DNA of 64,000 nucleotides, from NCBI RefSeq assembly GCF_035593265.1, contig NZ_CP141614.1, forward strand, positions 1,364,001-1,428,000. The letters are read 5' to 3'. The DNA is from Limnochorda sp. LNt (GTDB lineage Bacteria > Bacillota > Limnochordia > Limnochordales > Geochordaceae). This document shows, piece by piece, positions 1 to 7,577 of the stretch (the first letter of the stretch is position 1; every line of letters starts with the position of its first letter). A program made the translations under genes and the position numbers. Below the pieces are notes generated by a model. The model was not told the DNA's origin, made no database searches, and saw only the letters and a program-made list of their open reading frames with translations.

Positions 1-60
1 GACGTCCCCCTCTCGCTCTAAGAGCTCGCGGAGCAAGACGTCGTAAGGTTTGCTATCCAT
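1..60 (-). CDS. Partial hypothetical protein running off the left edge
   Basis: A minus-strand reading frame starts at an ATG at position 60 and stays open to the window edge (20 codons, beginning MDSKPYDVLLRELLERE). A GGGGATG stretch lies shortly upstream and could serve as a ribosome binding site. It lies just outside the left end of the IS3 element. I do not recognise it; the opening is vaguely like Rpn/PD-(D/E)XK-type proteins, but 20 residues cannot decide this. Confidence 0.3.
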   Translation of the reverse strand, partial: MDSKPYDVLLRELLEREGDV

Positions 61-422
61 CCGTACATCCCCAGCCTTGATGATTGCTGTATCGTTCAGG
101 CTCTTGATCGTCTGCGCGAACGGCTGACTTAAGGGTGTAGTGGTCTTGCTCCGATTCTGTGAACAGCCTGCGGCTGGTGGCCGTAGCGGCGAGGCGCCAC
201 CTCCTCGCGAACTCCTCTGAACTCAAGTAGCCCAGGGCCGAATCGCGGCGGCGATTGTAGGGGGCCTCAATGTACTCGAAGATGGCCGTCTTCAGGGCCT
301 GACGGGTGGGCCAGGGCTCCCGATTCAGCAACTGCGTCCGTAGCGTGACAAAGAGGATCTCGGCCACCGCATGGTCGAGCGCATCCCCCACCGAGTCCAT
401 GGCGACCGGGATCCCCGCTGCC

Positions 423-428
423 TCTAGT
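423..428. repeat. Target-site duplication TCTAGT, left copy
   Basis: TCTAGT lies immediately left of the IS1634-type element, and an identical copy lies immediately right of it at 2269-2274. The duplication falls inside the IS3 OrfB reading frame and shows where the element landed. Confidence 0.85.
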
Positions 429-2268
429 CGGAAGTTCAGCAACCCCGATATCCCTCAAATCACGGCAATGACGCCAACGGAGTGGGATTCAAGCGTTCAG
501 GCTTCTGGCTACGCCAGGGGAACCCCCAGCAACTGGAAGAGCCGCTGGTGCAGCGGCTCAGGCTCGCCGAGCATCTGGATTTCCTGACCGGCCACCTCGA
601 CCGTGTGGCGCTGCAGCGTCTCCAGCTGCATCATCAGCCCCTCGAAGGACCGCCGGGGGTCCTCCGCCAGCAGGGGCTCAAGCGCCCGCTCCATGTGCCA
701 GCGCACATACAACGCCAGCATGCACAAAAAGGCGTGGGCCCGCACCCGGTCCTCCAGCCGGTGGTAGACCGGACGCAGGTCCAGGGCGCTTTTCATCGTG
801 CGGAAGTTTTGCTCCAGGGCCCGCAACGATTTGTACGTGGCCTGCACCTTCGGGGCGTCCATCCGGTCGACGGGCACGTTGGTGCGCAGCACGTAAAACC
901 CGTCCAGCTCCGCCTCCCGGGCGATGGAGGCCTCCTTGCGCCGGAAGGCGAAGTGGCCGTCGCGGATCTCCAGCTGGAAGTGCTTGCCCACCTTCCAGCG
1001 GCCCAACACCTTGCCCACGGCCACCCCGATCTCGTCGGCCGTCAGGGGCTTGCGGCGGCGACGCCGCACCCGGGCTTCGATTTTGGCCAGCTCCCGCTCC
1101 GTGGCCGAAAGCAGCGCCTCGCGCTTTTGCCGGCGCTCCTCGGCCACCAGCGGATTGTAGCAGACCACCAGCCGCTCCCCGGGCCGCTCGGGGTCGGCGA
1201 TCTCCGCCAGGTCCCGCCGGTCGAACAGGCCCGGCTGAAAGAACCCTTCATCCCGCAGCTTCTGGATCTCCGGCGCCCGTAGGGCCGTGATCCACCCGAA
1301 GCCCACCGCCTCCAAATCGCTCAATCGGGCCTTGACGATCATGCCCCGGTCGCCGACGAACACGACGTACTCAATGCCGAACCGAGCCCGGACCCGGGCA
1401 ATCTGGGCCTGCAGCGTCTCGGGATCCCCCACGTCGCCGGGAACACCTCCACGGCCACGGGACAGCCCTCGTCGTTGGTGAGCAGCCCCACGCAAAACTG
1501 TTTTTTGCCCCGCTTCTTGTCCCGGTTGTACCCGAAGCGGGCCAACGGGCAGGTCTTGCCCTCCAGATAGACGCTCGTCAGGTCGTACAAGACGAGGGCG
1601 TTGGCCGTCAGGTGCCGGCGCGCCAGCTTCGCCTCGATAGCGGCCTGACGGGCCAGCAGCTCGTCCATGGCCCGGTAGACGTCGTTGACGTCCTCGCCAT
1701 TGTGCGGCAACCGCAGAAGCTGCGGCAACGTGGTGGTCGTCCACCACAAAGTCCCGCCCAGCTTGGAGGAGGGCCGCAGGATGCGCATGACGACGACGGC
1801 CAGGGCCAAGCGCACCCAGTCGGCCGAGCGGGAGTAGAGCACCTGGTCCAGGCCCAGCTGGCGGATCATGCCCACGACGGCGGCGACGGCCCCGTGCTGG
1901 CGGGACTGGCGAATCTTTACCGTCTGCGGCACCGGCGCCACCGGCTCGCCCCGCAGGGCTCGCCGGACCAGCTCCAGGACGGCTTCCGGCAGGTGGGAGA
2001 GGTTGGCCAGGGTCCGGTGCTTCACCTTGCCGCCTTCCCGGTAGGTCTGGCGCAGCAGGTGGTAGGTGTAGACCTTGTCGCCCTGCCGGCGGCGGATGGT
2101 CTCGATGTGCATGGCACTGGATACGCACCTCATGGCTCAATGGTAGCACATGACAACTGTCAAGGCAATACCTTAGGGCCATACTCTTGGCTACATTGGC
2201 ACGCGTTCAACCGGTTTGAATGCCCACCGCTATGCGGGTCCTGCCCGCTACCAGCCCCTGAACTTCCG
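429..2268 (-). mobile_element. IS1634-type insertion sequence nested in IS3 OrfB
   Basis: The element is 1840 bp. It begins with CGGAAGTTCAG (429-439) and ends with the exact reverse complement CTGAACTTCCG (2258-2268), giving perfect 11-bp terminal inverted repeats. It is flanked by TCTAGT direct repeats (423-428 and 2269-2274). Its only gene is a minus-strand transposase with one frameshift. The C-terminal part of IS3 OrfB lies to the left and the rest to the right, which confirms insertion into a pre-existing IS3 copy. Confidence 0.9.
509..2112 (-). pseudogene. IS1634/IS4-superfamily transposase with a single frameshift
   Basis: The start is the ATG at 2112 (MHIETIRRRQGDKVYTYHL). The first DDE Asp is in LVLYDLTSVYLEG, the second in VVFVGDRGMI, and the C-terminal region around RALEQNFRTMKSALDLRPVY carries the usual Glu. 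Near 1440 the frame slips: the N-terminal frame reads VEVFPATWGI, but the expected continuation GDVGDPETL lies one frame over, consistent with loss of one base. Without that slip the protein would be about 535 residues, normal for the family. Because the element still has perfect ends and a clean target duplication, the lesion looks recent, or could be a programmed shift or a sequencing error. Confidence 0.85.
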
Positions 2269-2274
2269 TCTAGT
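2269..2274. repeat. Target-site duplication TCTAGT, right copy
   Basis: This is identical to 423-428 and directly follows the right inverted repeat of the nested IS1634-type element. Confidence 0.85.
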
Positions 2275-2814
2275 GCCCGCTGAAGGCCAGGGACGTGTAC
2301 TGCGCGCCGTGGTCGGCATGATGGATCAGCTCCCCGCGGGGGCGCCGATTCCAGACGGCCATGTTCAGGGCATCGATGACCCGTTCGGCCGTCGGCCGCT
2401 CCCCCATGGCCCAGCCCACCACCCGGCGGGAGAAGCCGTAGAAGACGGTCGCCAGATACCGCCACCCCTCGCCGGTGAGGTGCTGGGTGAGGTGGGCCAC
2501 CCGGAGCCGGTTAGGGGCATCGGGGGCGAAGACGCGTTGCACGCGATCCGGGAAGACGGTTCGACGGGGGTCCCGCCGGGTGAGACCCCGGCTCTTGCGT
2601 CGATGCCCGCCCTGCAGGCCCAGCTGGCGCATTAGCCGGGCCACCCGCTTGCGAGAGCAGGCAATGCCATGAGCCATCCGAAGCTCCGCCCAGACGCGTG
2701 GTGCCCCGTAGGTGCCCCGGCTGGCCGCGTAAATGGCCCCGATACGCTCCATGAGCTGCAGGTCCTCCTGCGCCCGAGGCGACGGGGGCCGGCGGCGCCA
2801 TGCGTACTACCCGC

Positions 2815-3197
2815 TGGAGGAGACCGTCCAGCACCCGGCACAGCATGGCGACGGAATGTTCGGCCTTCTGCTGCTCCGCGAACCGGAACACCGCTACCGG
2901 GTCCGGTCGGTCTCCCGAGCAAAGAAGGCCGCGGCTTTTCGCAGGATCTTCCGCTCTTTCCCGGAGGATGCGGTTGTCTCGGCGCAGGCGCCGCAGCTCT
3001 TCCCGCTCGGCGCTGGTCAGGCCCTCGCGCTCGCCGGCGTCAATCTGGGCCTGGCGTACCCACTTGCGCAGGGACTCGGTGGAGACGCCGAGGTCAGCCG
3101 CTATCTCCTTCAGGGTCTTGCCGGAGGTGCGGACCAGCCGTACGGCCTGGGCCCGAAACTCCGGCGGGTAGGGGGGCGGGTTGGGGGCATAGGACAC
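2815..3197 (-). pseudogene. IS3-family OrfA (helix-turn-helix subunit), frameshifted
   Basis: From a GTG at 3197 the minus strand encodes a typical IS3 OrfA: YPPEFRAQAVRLVR, a helix-turn-helix (KTLKEIAADLGVSTESLRKW), and a leucine-rich RREELRRLRRDNRILRE segment. The usual EILKKAAAFF segment is then scrambled by a frameshift. The start of OrfB (AEHSVAMLCRVL) appears in the OrfA frame and is lost again near 2815. Several frameshifts mean this copy cannot supply transposase. Confidence 0.75.
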
Positions 3198-3277
3198 CCT
3201 CCTCGTTGGGGTGACATCCCAAGTCTGTAGGTTCCACCAGATTCGGATCACCCATGGTCCCCGTCAAGAGCCTGCCC

Positions 3278-4456
3278 TCAAGCAGCGGCTTGCAGATCCA
3301 GCGGCCCCTCTTTACGGCCCTGCTTGACCGCGTACGGGTTGCGGTCGAGTATCTGGTCGAGCCGTTCGGCCAGCCAGGTCAGGACCTGGATCGTGGGATA
3401 GGGCGCTGCGTGGCGGTCAAGCACGGAAAGCTTGGCGGCGTAAAGCTCGGGACGGATGCCCGCAAACAATCGGCCCGTGCGCCACATGGCCCAGGCGATC
3501 CGAGCCAGCTTGGCCGCCAGCGCCACTACCGCCACTTGATGGCCCTTCTTCACCCGCAGTCGCTCGTAAAACGCGCGCAGGGCCGGAGGCCCGTGATGAG
3601 CCACGCTGCTGGCGGCCTCGACCAGAGTCCATCGCAGCACCGGCGGGCCTTCCTTCGTGATGGGTCCCCGCCGGTCGGTGGTGCCGGACTGGTAAACGCG
3701 CGGCACCAGGCCCGTGTAGCTGGCCACGTGCTTGTCGCTGGGAAAACGGAGCGGGTCGCCAATGTAGGCGTAATACGTGGCCGCCGTGATGACGCTAAAG
3801 CCCGGCAGGGAGAGCAGCAACCGCACCGGCGGGCAATTCTTCACCCGCTGGCCGATCTCCCGCTCCACCGTCTGCAGGTGGGTGTTGGTCGAGCGCACCT
3901 GGTCCAACGCCACCCCCAGCGCCACCCGGTCGGCCGGGGGCAGATCCAGCTCCCACAGGGCTTGCAGGTGCCGGCGCGCTTGCCAGAGGTTGCGCGGCGT
4001 CCGATAGCCGTGCCGTTGAAGGAGGCTGCGCATTTGATTCTTCCACGGGGCCCGCTGTTCGACCAGCTGGCGGCGCAAATTCACCAGCGCCCGCAGCTGC
4101 CGAATGGGTTTCGGCGGCACCCAGACGCCCGGCAGCGTCCCCAACGCCAACCGCTCGGCCAAAAGCTTCGCATCGTCGTGGTCGGTCTTGCGCTTGCGCG
4201 AGCCGAGGCGCCGCATGACACGAGGGTCCACGGCAACCACTTGCCCGGCCCGGTCCGCCAGCGTGTCGTAGAGGCGGAAGGTGCCCCCGCTTACCTCGAT
4301 GGCCACGGCGTCGTGGGGGCCGAGCTCCTCGACAAAGCCGGCCCAATCTTCCGCCGCGTTGGGGAAGCGTCGGCGCCTTCCCTCTTTTTGCCCGCTCTCC
4401 AGCAGGTAGGCATAGCAGTAGTCTCGGTGCACGTCCAGCCCGATGTAGCGTCGCAC
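3278..4456 (-). CDS. IS110-family transposase (DEDD plus Tnp_20 type)
   Basis: This 392-residue protein starts at a GTG (4456) seven bases after GGGAG. The RuvC-like DEDD domain at the N-terminus shows YIGLDVHRDY, then IEVSGGTFRLYDTL and KTDHDDAKLLAERL. The C-terminal Tnp_20 domain shows LLSLPGFSVITAATY and ASYTGLVPRVYQSG. The length is normal and the frame is intact, so this is the best candidate for an active transposase in this half of the cluster besides IS630. IS110 enzymes use an RNA-guided recombination mechanism with a bridge RNA encoded in the element; the roughly 250 bp upstream of this gene is where the IS110 group would carry it. Confidence 0.92.
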   Translation of the reverse strand: MRRYIGLDVHRDYCYAYLLESGQKEGRRRRFPNAAEDWAGFVEELGPHDAVAIEVSGGTFRLYDTLADRAGQVVAVDPRVMRRLGSRKRKTDHDDAKLLAERLALGTLPGVWVPPKPIRQLRALVNLRRQLVEQRAPWKNQMRSLLQRHGYRTPRNLWQARRHLQALWELDLPPADRVALGVALDQVRSTNTHLQTVEREIGQRVKNCPPVRLLLSLPGFSVITAATYYAYIGDPLRFPSDKHVASYTGLVPRVYQSGTTDRRGPITKEGPPVLRWTLVEAASSVAHHGPPALRAFYERLRVKKGHQVAVVALAAKLARIAWAMWRTGRLFAGIRPELYAAKLSVLDRHAAPYPTIQVLTWLAERLDQILDRNPYAVKQGRKEGPLDLQAAA

Positions 4457-4728
4457 CCTCAAGCTCCCTTCACGGTTCTTGCAAGCGCAGGTGCGGTGGG
4501 ATGGCCAAACGGCATACACCCATTCGGGCTTGCCGGCAACGCCGGGCCCAGTTGGGCGGTTGGCGCAGGACGGGTCCGAATCCAAACACGTGAACGGGCT
4601 CGAAGCCCAGTAGCTCTGGCGGACCCGCCCTGCCCTGCGCCTGCGCCAGCCATCCCGACCAACGACGGGGCATCTTGGCAATCTCACAAGGAGACTCCTG
4701 CCCGTGAGGGCTACCGGGCGTCGGGATT
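4457..4728 (-). other. Non-coding leader of the IS110 element; possible bridge-RNA locus
   Basis: About 270 bp separate the IS110 start codon from the first recognisable codons of the neighbouring transposase relic. I see no convincing gene in it. In IS110-group elements the left-end non-coding region, upstream of the transposase, is transcribed as the bridge RNA, so this segment on the minus strand is the expected place. I could not fold it to confirm the two target/donor loops. Confidence 0.4.
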
Positions 4729-4992
4729 ATACCGACGAGACGCTGTGGCGGGTGGAGCGGGGCTTCCTGGAGCTGAAGAGCGCCCTCGAGGTCCGGCCCG
4801 TGTAGGTGTGCACTGGCGAGTACGTGCGGGGCCATCTGGCGATCTGCTTCCTCGGCTTCGTCCTGGAGTCGTGCGTGAGCCACAAGCTGGGCGAGACGGT
4901 CCCCTACCGCCAGGCGCTGGCCGATCTGGGGAAACTGAAGGCCGTGCCCCGTGCAGATCAAGAGCCAGCGCTACCTGTTGCGCACGGAGCTA

Positions 4993-6134
4993 GTGTTGCG
5001 TAACCCAATTCACTTGTTTGCCAGTCCTGGCTTGTGATACCATGGGCTCATGAAGTACGCACCGCCCATCGAACTGACCGACGAGGAGCGAAGCACTTTG
5101 GAGCAGACCGTCCGGACGCGAACAGCTCCACAGCGGGACCTGTTGCGAGCCCGCATCATCCTGGCCGCGGCGGAAGGGAAGATGAACCGGGAGATCGCCG
5201 CGGCGCTGGGCTGCTCGCTGCCGACGGTGGGCCTGTGGCGCACGCGCTTTGCGAAGCATCGGCTGGAGGGTCTGAAGGAGGCCCCTCGTTCGGGCCGCCC
5301 GCGGACCTACGGCCCTGACAAGGTGAGCGCCATCGTGGCCCAGACGCTGACGCCCCCGGAGCCCCGCACCCACTGGAGCACGCGGCGGCTGGCTCAGGCC
5401 CAGGGCGTCAGCCACATGACCGTCCATCGCATCTGGCGTCGCTACCAGCTGCAACCGCATCGGGTCGAGACCTTCAAGTACAGCCGGGACCCGGAGCTGG
5501 AAGCCAAGGTGGTCGACATCGTCGGGCTGTACCTGCACCCTCCCGGAAATGCTCTGGTGCTCTGCGTGGACGAGAAGAGCCAGATCCAAGCCATCAACCG
5601 CACGCAACCCCTGCTGCCGCTGCGGCCTGGCCAGGTGGAACGACGCAGCCATGACTACGAGCGCCACGGCACCGTCACCCTCTTTGCCGCCCTGAACCTC
5701 GCCACCGGTGAGGTCGAGGGCGAGTGCTACCGGCGCCATCGCCACCAGGAGTTCCTCCGCTTCCTGCGACGCCTGGACAAGACCCACCCCGACGGCGAGA
5801 TGCATCTGATCCTCGACAACTACGCCACCCACAAGCACCCGACGGTCAAGCGGTGGCTTCAGCGTCATCCCCGCTTCACGCTGCACTTCACGCCGACGGG
5901 CGCCTCCTGGCTCAACCTGGTGGAGATTTGGTTCGGGATCCTGCAGAGCCAGGCTTTGCGCCGGGGCAACTTTTACGACGTCGACATGCTGGTCGCCACC
6001 ATCCGGCGATTCATCGAAGCCTGGAAGGAGGATGCCAAGCCCTTTGTCTGGGTCAAGACCCCCGACCAAATCCTGGCCAAAGCCAGGCCTCGAGAGCGGT
6101 GATTGGAAGTAAACACAATTGCGTTACGCGACAC
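4993..6134 (+). mobile_element. IS630-family insertion sequence (TA target duplication)
   Basis: The element is 1142 bp. Its left end is GTGTTGCGTAACCCAATT (4993-5010). The reverse complement of its right end is GTGTCGCGTAACGCAATT, identical at 16 of 18 positions. TA dinucleotides flank it at 4991-4992 and 6135-6136, the signature of IS630/Tc1-mariner insertion. It interrupts a transposase relic whose frame is restored when the element is removed. Its single gene is intact. Confidence 0.93.
5050..6102 (+). CDS. IS630-family transposase
   Basis: This 350-residue transposase has an N-terminal helix-turn-helix region (MNREIAAALGCSLPTVGLW), a second DNA-binding segment (TRRLAQAQGVSHMTVHRIW) and a DDE catalytic core. 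The first Asp is in LVLCVDEKSQIQ, the second in LILDNYATHK and the Glu in SWLNLVEIWF. The reading frame is full length with no lesions and is bounded by well-conserved inverted repeats, so this element appears potentially active. It reads in the same direction as the relic it interrupts. Confidence 0.95.
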   Translation: MKYAPPIELTDEERSTLEQTVRTRTAPQRDLLRARIILAAAEGKMNREIAAALGCSLPTVGLWRTRFAKHRLEGLKEAPRSGRPRTYGPDKVSAIVAQTLTPPEPRTHWSTRRLAQAQGVSHMTVHRIWRRYQLQPHRVETFKYSRDPELEAKVVDIVGLYLHPPGNALVLCVDEKSQIQAINRTQPLLPLRPGQVERRSHDYERHGTVTLFAALNLATGEVEGECYRRHRHQEFLRFLRRLDKTHPDGEMHLILDNYATHKHPTVKRWLQRHPRFTLHFTPTGASWLNLVEIWFGILQSQALRRGNFYDVDMLVATIRRFIEAWKEDAKPFVWVKTPDQILAKARPRER

Positions 6135-6368
6135 TAGAGGGCACCGCCCCGGCCACCTTCCGCGCGCTGGGCATCCGGCCGTCCAATCGGGTCGAAGCGC
6201 TTTCGTCCCCCGGGGCCGCGTAGTGGCACGGCCCTCGCGCGCCTTCTGCAAACCTTGGCATGACGGGGAAGTCGCAAAGTCAGGCGCGGAGATGCCCCGG
6301 GCGTCCGTCTCCGGCCGGACCGGGGAAGAGGCAGTGTCAAGGCAGCCTCTGTACTTTCGCATGGCTAC

Positions 6369-6395
6369 TAAAGCCAAACCTATCCTTGCCGATAC
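6369..6395 (+). promoter_or_regulatory. Sigma-28 (SigD/FliA) promoter for flagellin
   Basis: TAAA at 6369-6372 is followed by exactly 15 bases and then GCCGATAC at 6388-6395. This matches the TAAA-N15-GCCGATAA consensus of flagellar sigma-28 at all but the last position. It is the only such site I see ahead of the flagellin gene and implies late-class flagellar control. Confidence 0.9.
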
Positions 6396-6445
6396 AGTTG
6401 CTGACCGGGGCGTGACACGCCTCGAGCAGGCGTGAAAGAAAAGGG

Positions 6446-6477
6446 GTGGCAATCGGCTGGAGGCACGTGGCAATCGG
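6446..6477 (+). repeat. 11-bp direct repeat in the flagellin leader, 21-bp period
   Basis: GTGGCAATCGG occurs at 6446-6456 and again at 6467-6477. The 21-bp period corresponds to two helical turns, and the copies lie in the transcribed leader downstream of the sigma-28 promoter. Its role is unknown; it could bind a regulatory protein at DNA or RNA level, or be incidental. Confidence 0.55.
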
Positions 6478-6545
6478 GGATGGGTGATGTTCTCTGTTCG
6501 AGGGCCCGCAGGGAAGCGGGCGGCTATCACTAGGGAGGGGTTACG

Positions 6546-7496
6546 GTGCGAATCGTCAACAACGTGATGGCCCTCAACAGCTGGCGGAACCTGACGGTAA
6601 CGTCGGGCAACCTCGCCAAAACCCTTGAGCGTCTGTCGTCTGGGCTTCGAATCAATCGCGCTGCGGATGACGCGGCTGGGCTCGCCATCTCTGAGAAGAT
6701 GCGGGGCCAGATTCGGGGGCTGAATCAGGCGGTACGCAACGCCCAGGATGGGATCTCGTTAATCCAGACGGCCGAGGGCGCCCTCAACGAGACGCACGCG
6801 ATTCTCCAGCGCATGCGAGAGTTGGCAGTCCAGGCTACAAACGATACCTTGACCGAGAGCGACCGGGAGCAAATCCAGAAGGAGATCAATCAGCTTACGG
6901 CCGAGGTGCAGCGTATCTCCATATACACCGAATTCAACACCCAGCGTCTCCTCGACGGCACTTACACTAATAAGCAGTTCCACATCGGTGCTAATCAGAG
7001 CCAGGTGATCCAATTCAGCATCGCGAACATGGGCGTCGGAGAATTCACTAGCTCTGGGGTGGCGGTCGGCGCTCTCGCGCTTGTTCAGACCGGTGCAGTA
7101 ACCAATTCAGCGGGCACAACGGTCAACGAATTCACGTTCGTCTATTATTCCGGTACAGGGACCCTTGCGCAGCTGACTAGCACGGTTGGCTACGCACTGA
7201 GCGTGATGAGTACAAGCTCGGCTGAGCTGGCGATTAGCAAGTTCAATAACGCTATCGAGTCAGTCTCGTTCGAGCGGTCCAAGCTGGGAGCTCTGCAGAA
7301 TCGCCTGGAGCACACCATCAACAACCTGAGTGTGGCGGCGGAGAACCTGACAGCGGCCGAGTCCCGCATCCGCGACGCCGACATGGCGCAGGAGATGATG
7401 AACTTCGTCCGCAATCAGATCCTGCTGCAGAGCGGTACCGCCATGCTAGCCCAGGCTAACGCGGTACCTCAGTCGGTGCTGCAGCTCCTGGCGTGA
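6546..7496 (+). CDS. fliC: Flagellin (filament subunit)
   Basis: This 316-residue flagellin is exported by the flagellar type III system and forms the filament. The N-terminal D0/D1 region (residues 1 to about 140) is classical: MRIVNNVMALNSWRNL, LSSGLRINRAADDAAGLAIS, QDGISLIQTAEGAL. The C-terminal D1/D0 (from about 225) is also clear, with RIRDADMAQEMMNF and ending NAVPQSVLQLLA. The central variable domain is short, about 80 residues, rich in Ser, Thr and Gly with an FTFVYYSGTG stretch. The start is the GTG at 6546 after a strong GGGAGGGG site. Codon use is less GC-extreme than in the genes to the right. Confidence 0.97.
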   Translation: MRIVNNVMALNSWRNLTVTSGNLAKTLERLSSGLRINRAADDAAGLAISEKMRGQIRGLNQAVRNAQDGISLIQTAEGALNETHAILQRMRELAVQATNDTLTESDREQIQKEINQLTAEVQRISIYTEFNTQRLLDGTYTNKQFHIGANQSQVIQFSIANMGVGEFTSSGVAVGALALVQTGAVTNSAGTTVNEFTFVYYSGTGTLAQLTSTVGYALSVMSTSSAELAISKFNNAIESVSFERSKLGALQNRLEHTINNLSVAAENLTAAESRIRDADMAQEMMNFVRNQILLQSGTAMLAQANAVPQSVLQLLA

Positions 7497-7516
7497 GCGG
7501 CTACGTCGCCCGGTTG

Positions 7517-7539
7517 GGGGGAGAGCCAGCCTCTCCCCC
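7517..7539 (+). terminator. Hairpin after flagellin
   Basis: GGGGGAGAG (7517-7525) pairs perfectly with CTCTCCCCC (7531-7539) across a CCAGC loop, 20 bp after the flagellin stop. No T-run follows, so it may be a processing or stabilising structure, or a weak terminator separating flagellin from the downstream genes. Confidence 0.5.
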
Positions 7540-7577
7540 GCACCGTTCCGTGAATTCGTTGCGGGGTGGGAGCTCCC

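Larger units (their letters stand above)
147..2752 (-). pseudogene. IS3-family OrfB (integrase-type transposase), split in two
   Basis: The main portion (2752 down to about 2275) has the IS3 OrfB order: an N-terminal block with GTYGAPRVWAEL, then the rve integrase core ending at YTSLAFSGH. The core resumes on the far side of the nested element (422 down to about 190) with the SVGDALDHAVAE and EYIEAPYNRRR blocks that normally follow. The first catalytic Asp, usually in VADLTY, is His here (VAHLTQ), while the second Asp and the Glu are kept. Joining the halves across one TCTAGT copy leaves a +1 frame offset, so the gene may already have been broken before the insertion. It is not functional. 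Confidence 0.85.
147..3250 (-). mobile_element. Decayed IS3-family element, interrupted by an IS1634-type element
   Basis: The outer ends look like imperfect inverted repeats: plus-strand 147-159 (tgctccgattctg) matches the reverse complement of 3238-3250 (tgatccgaatctg) at 11 of 13 positions. Removing the nested element and one target copy leaves about 1.26 kb, a normal IS3 size. It carries OrfA and OrfB on the minus strand, both frameshifted. I see no clean 3-bp target duplication outside these ends, so the exact boundaries are provisional. Confidence 0.65.
4729..6223 (+). pseudogene. C-terminal relic of a second IS1634-type transposase, split by IS630
   Basis: From about 4729 the plus strand reads DETLWRVERGFLELKSALEV, the Glu-containing C-terminal block of an IS1634-type transposase. 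A TAG at 4803-4805 replaces the expected Tyr after ALEVRPV. The frame resumes with EYVRGHLAICFLGFVLES and shifts once more before QIKSQRYLLRTEL. At 4992 the gene is cut by the IS630 element and continues at 6137. Joining across a single TA gives an uninterrupted tail (RTEL-EGTAPATFRALG) that ends at TAG 6221-6223. The N-terminal two thirds are absent. Confidence 0.85.
6224..6545 (+). other. Intergenic region and long flagellin leader
   Basis: The 322 bp between the transposase relic and flagellin contain no credible gene. They hold a sigma-28-type promoter (6369-6395), an approximately 145-base untranslated leader, an 11-bp direct repeat (6446-6456 and 6467-6477) and a strong GGGAGGGG ribosome binding site at 6533-6540. 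Confidence 0.7.
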
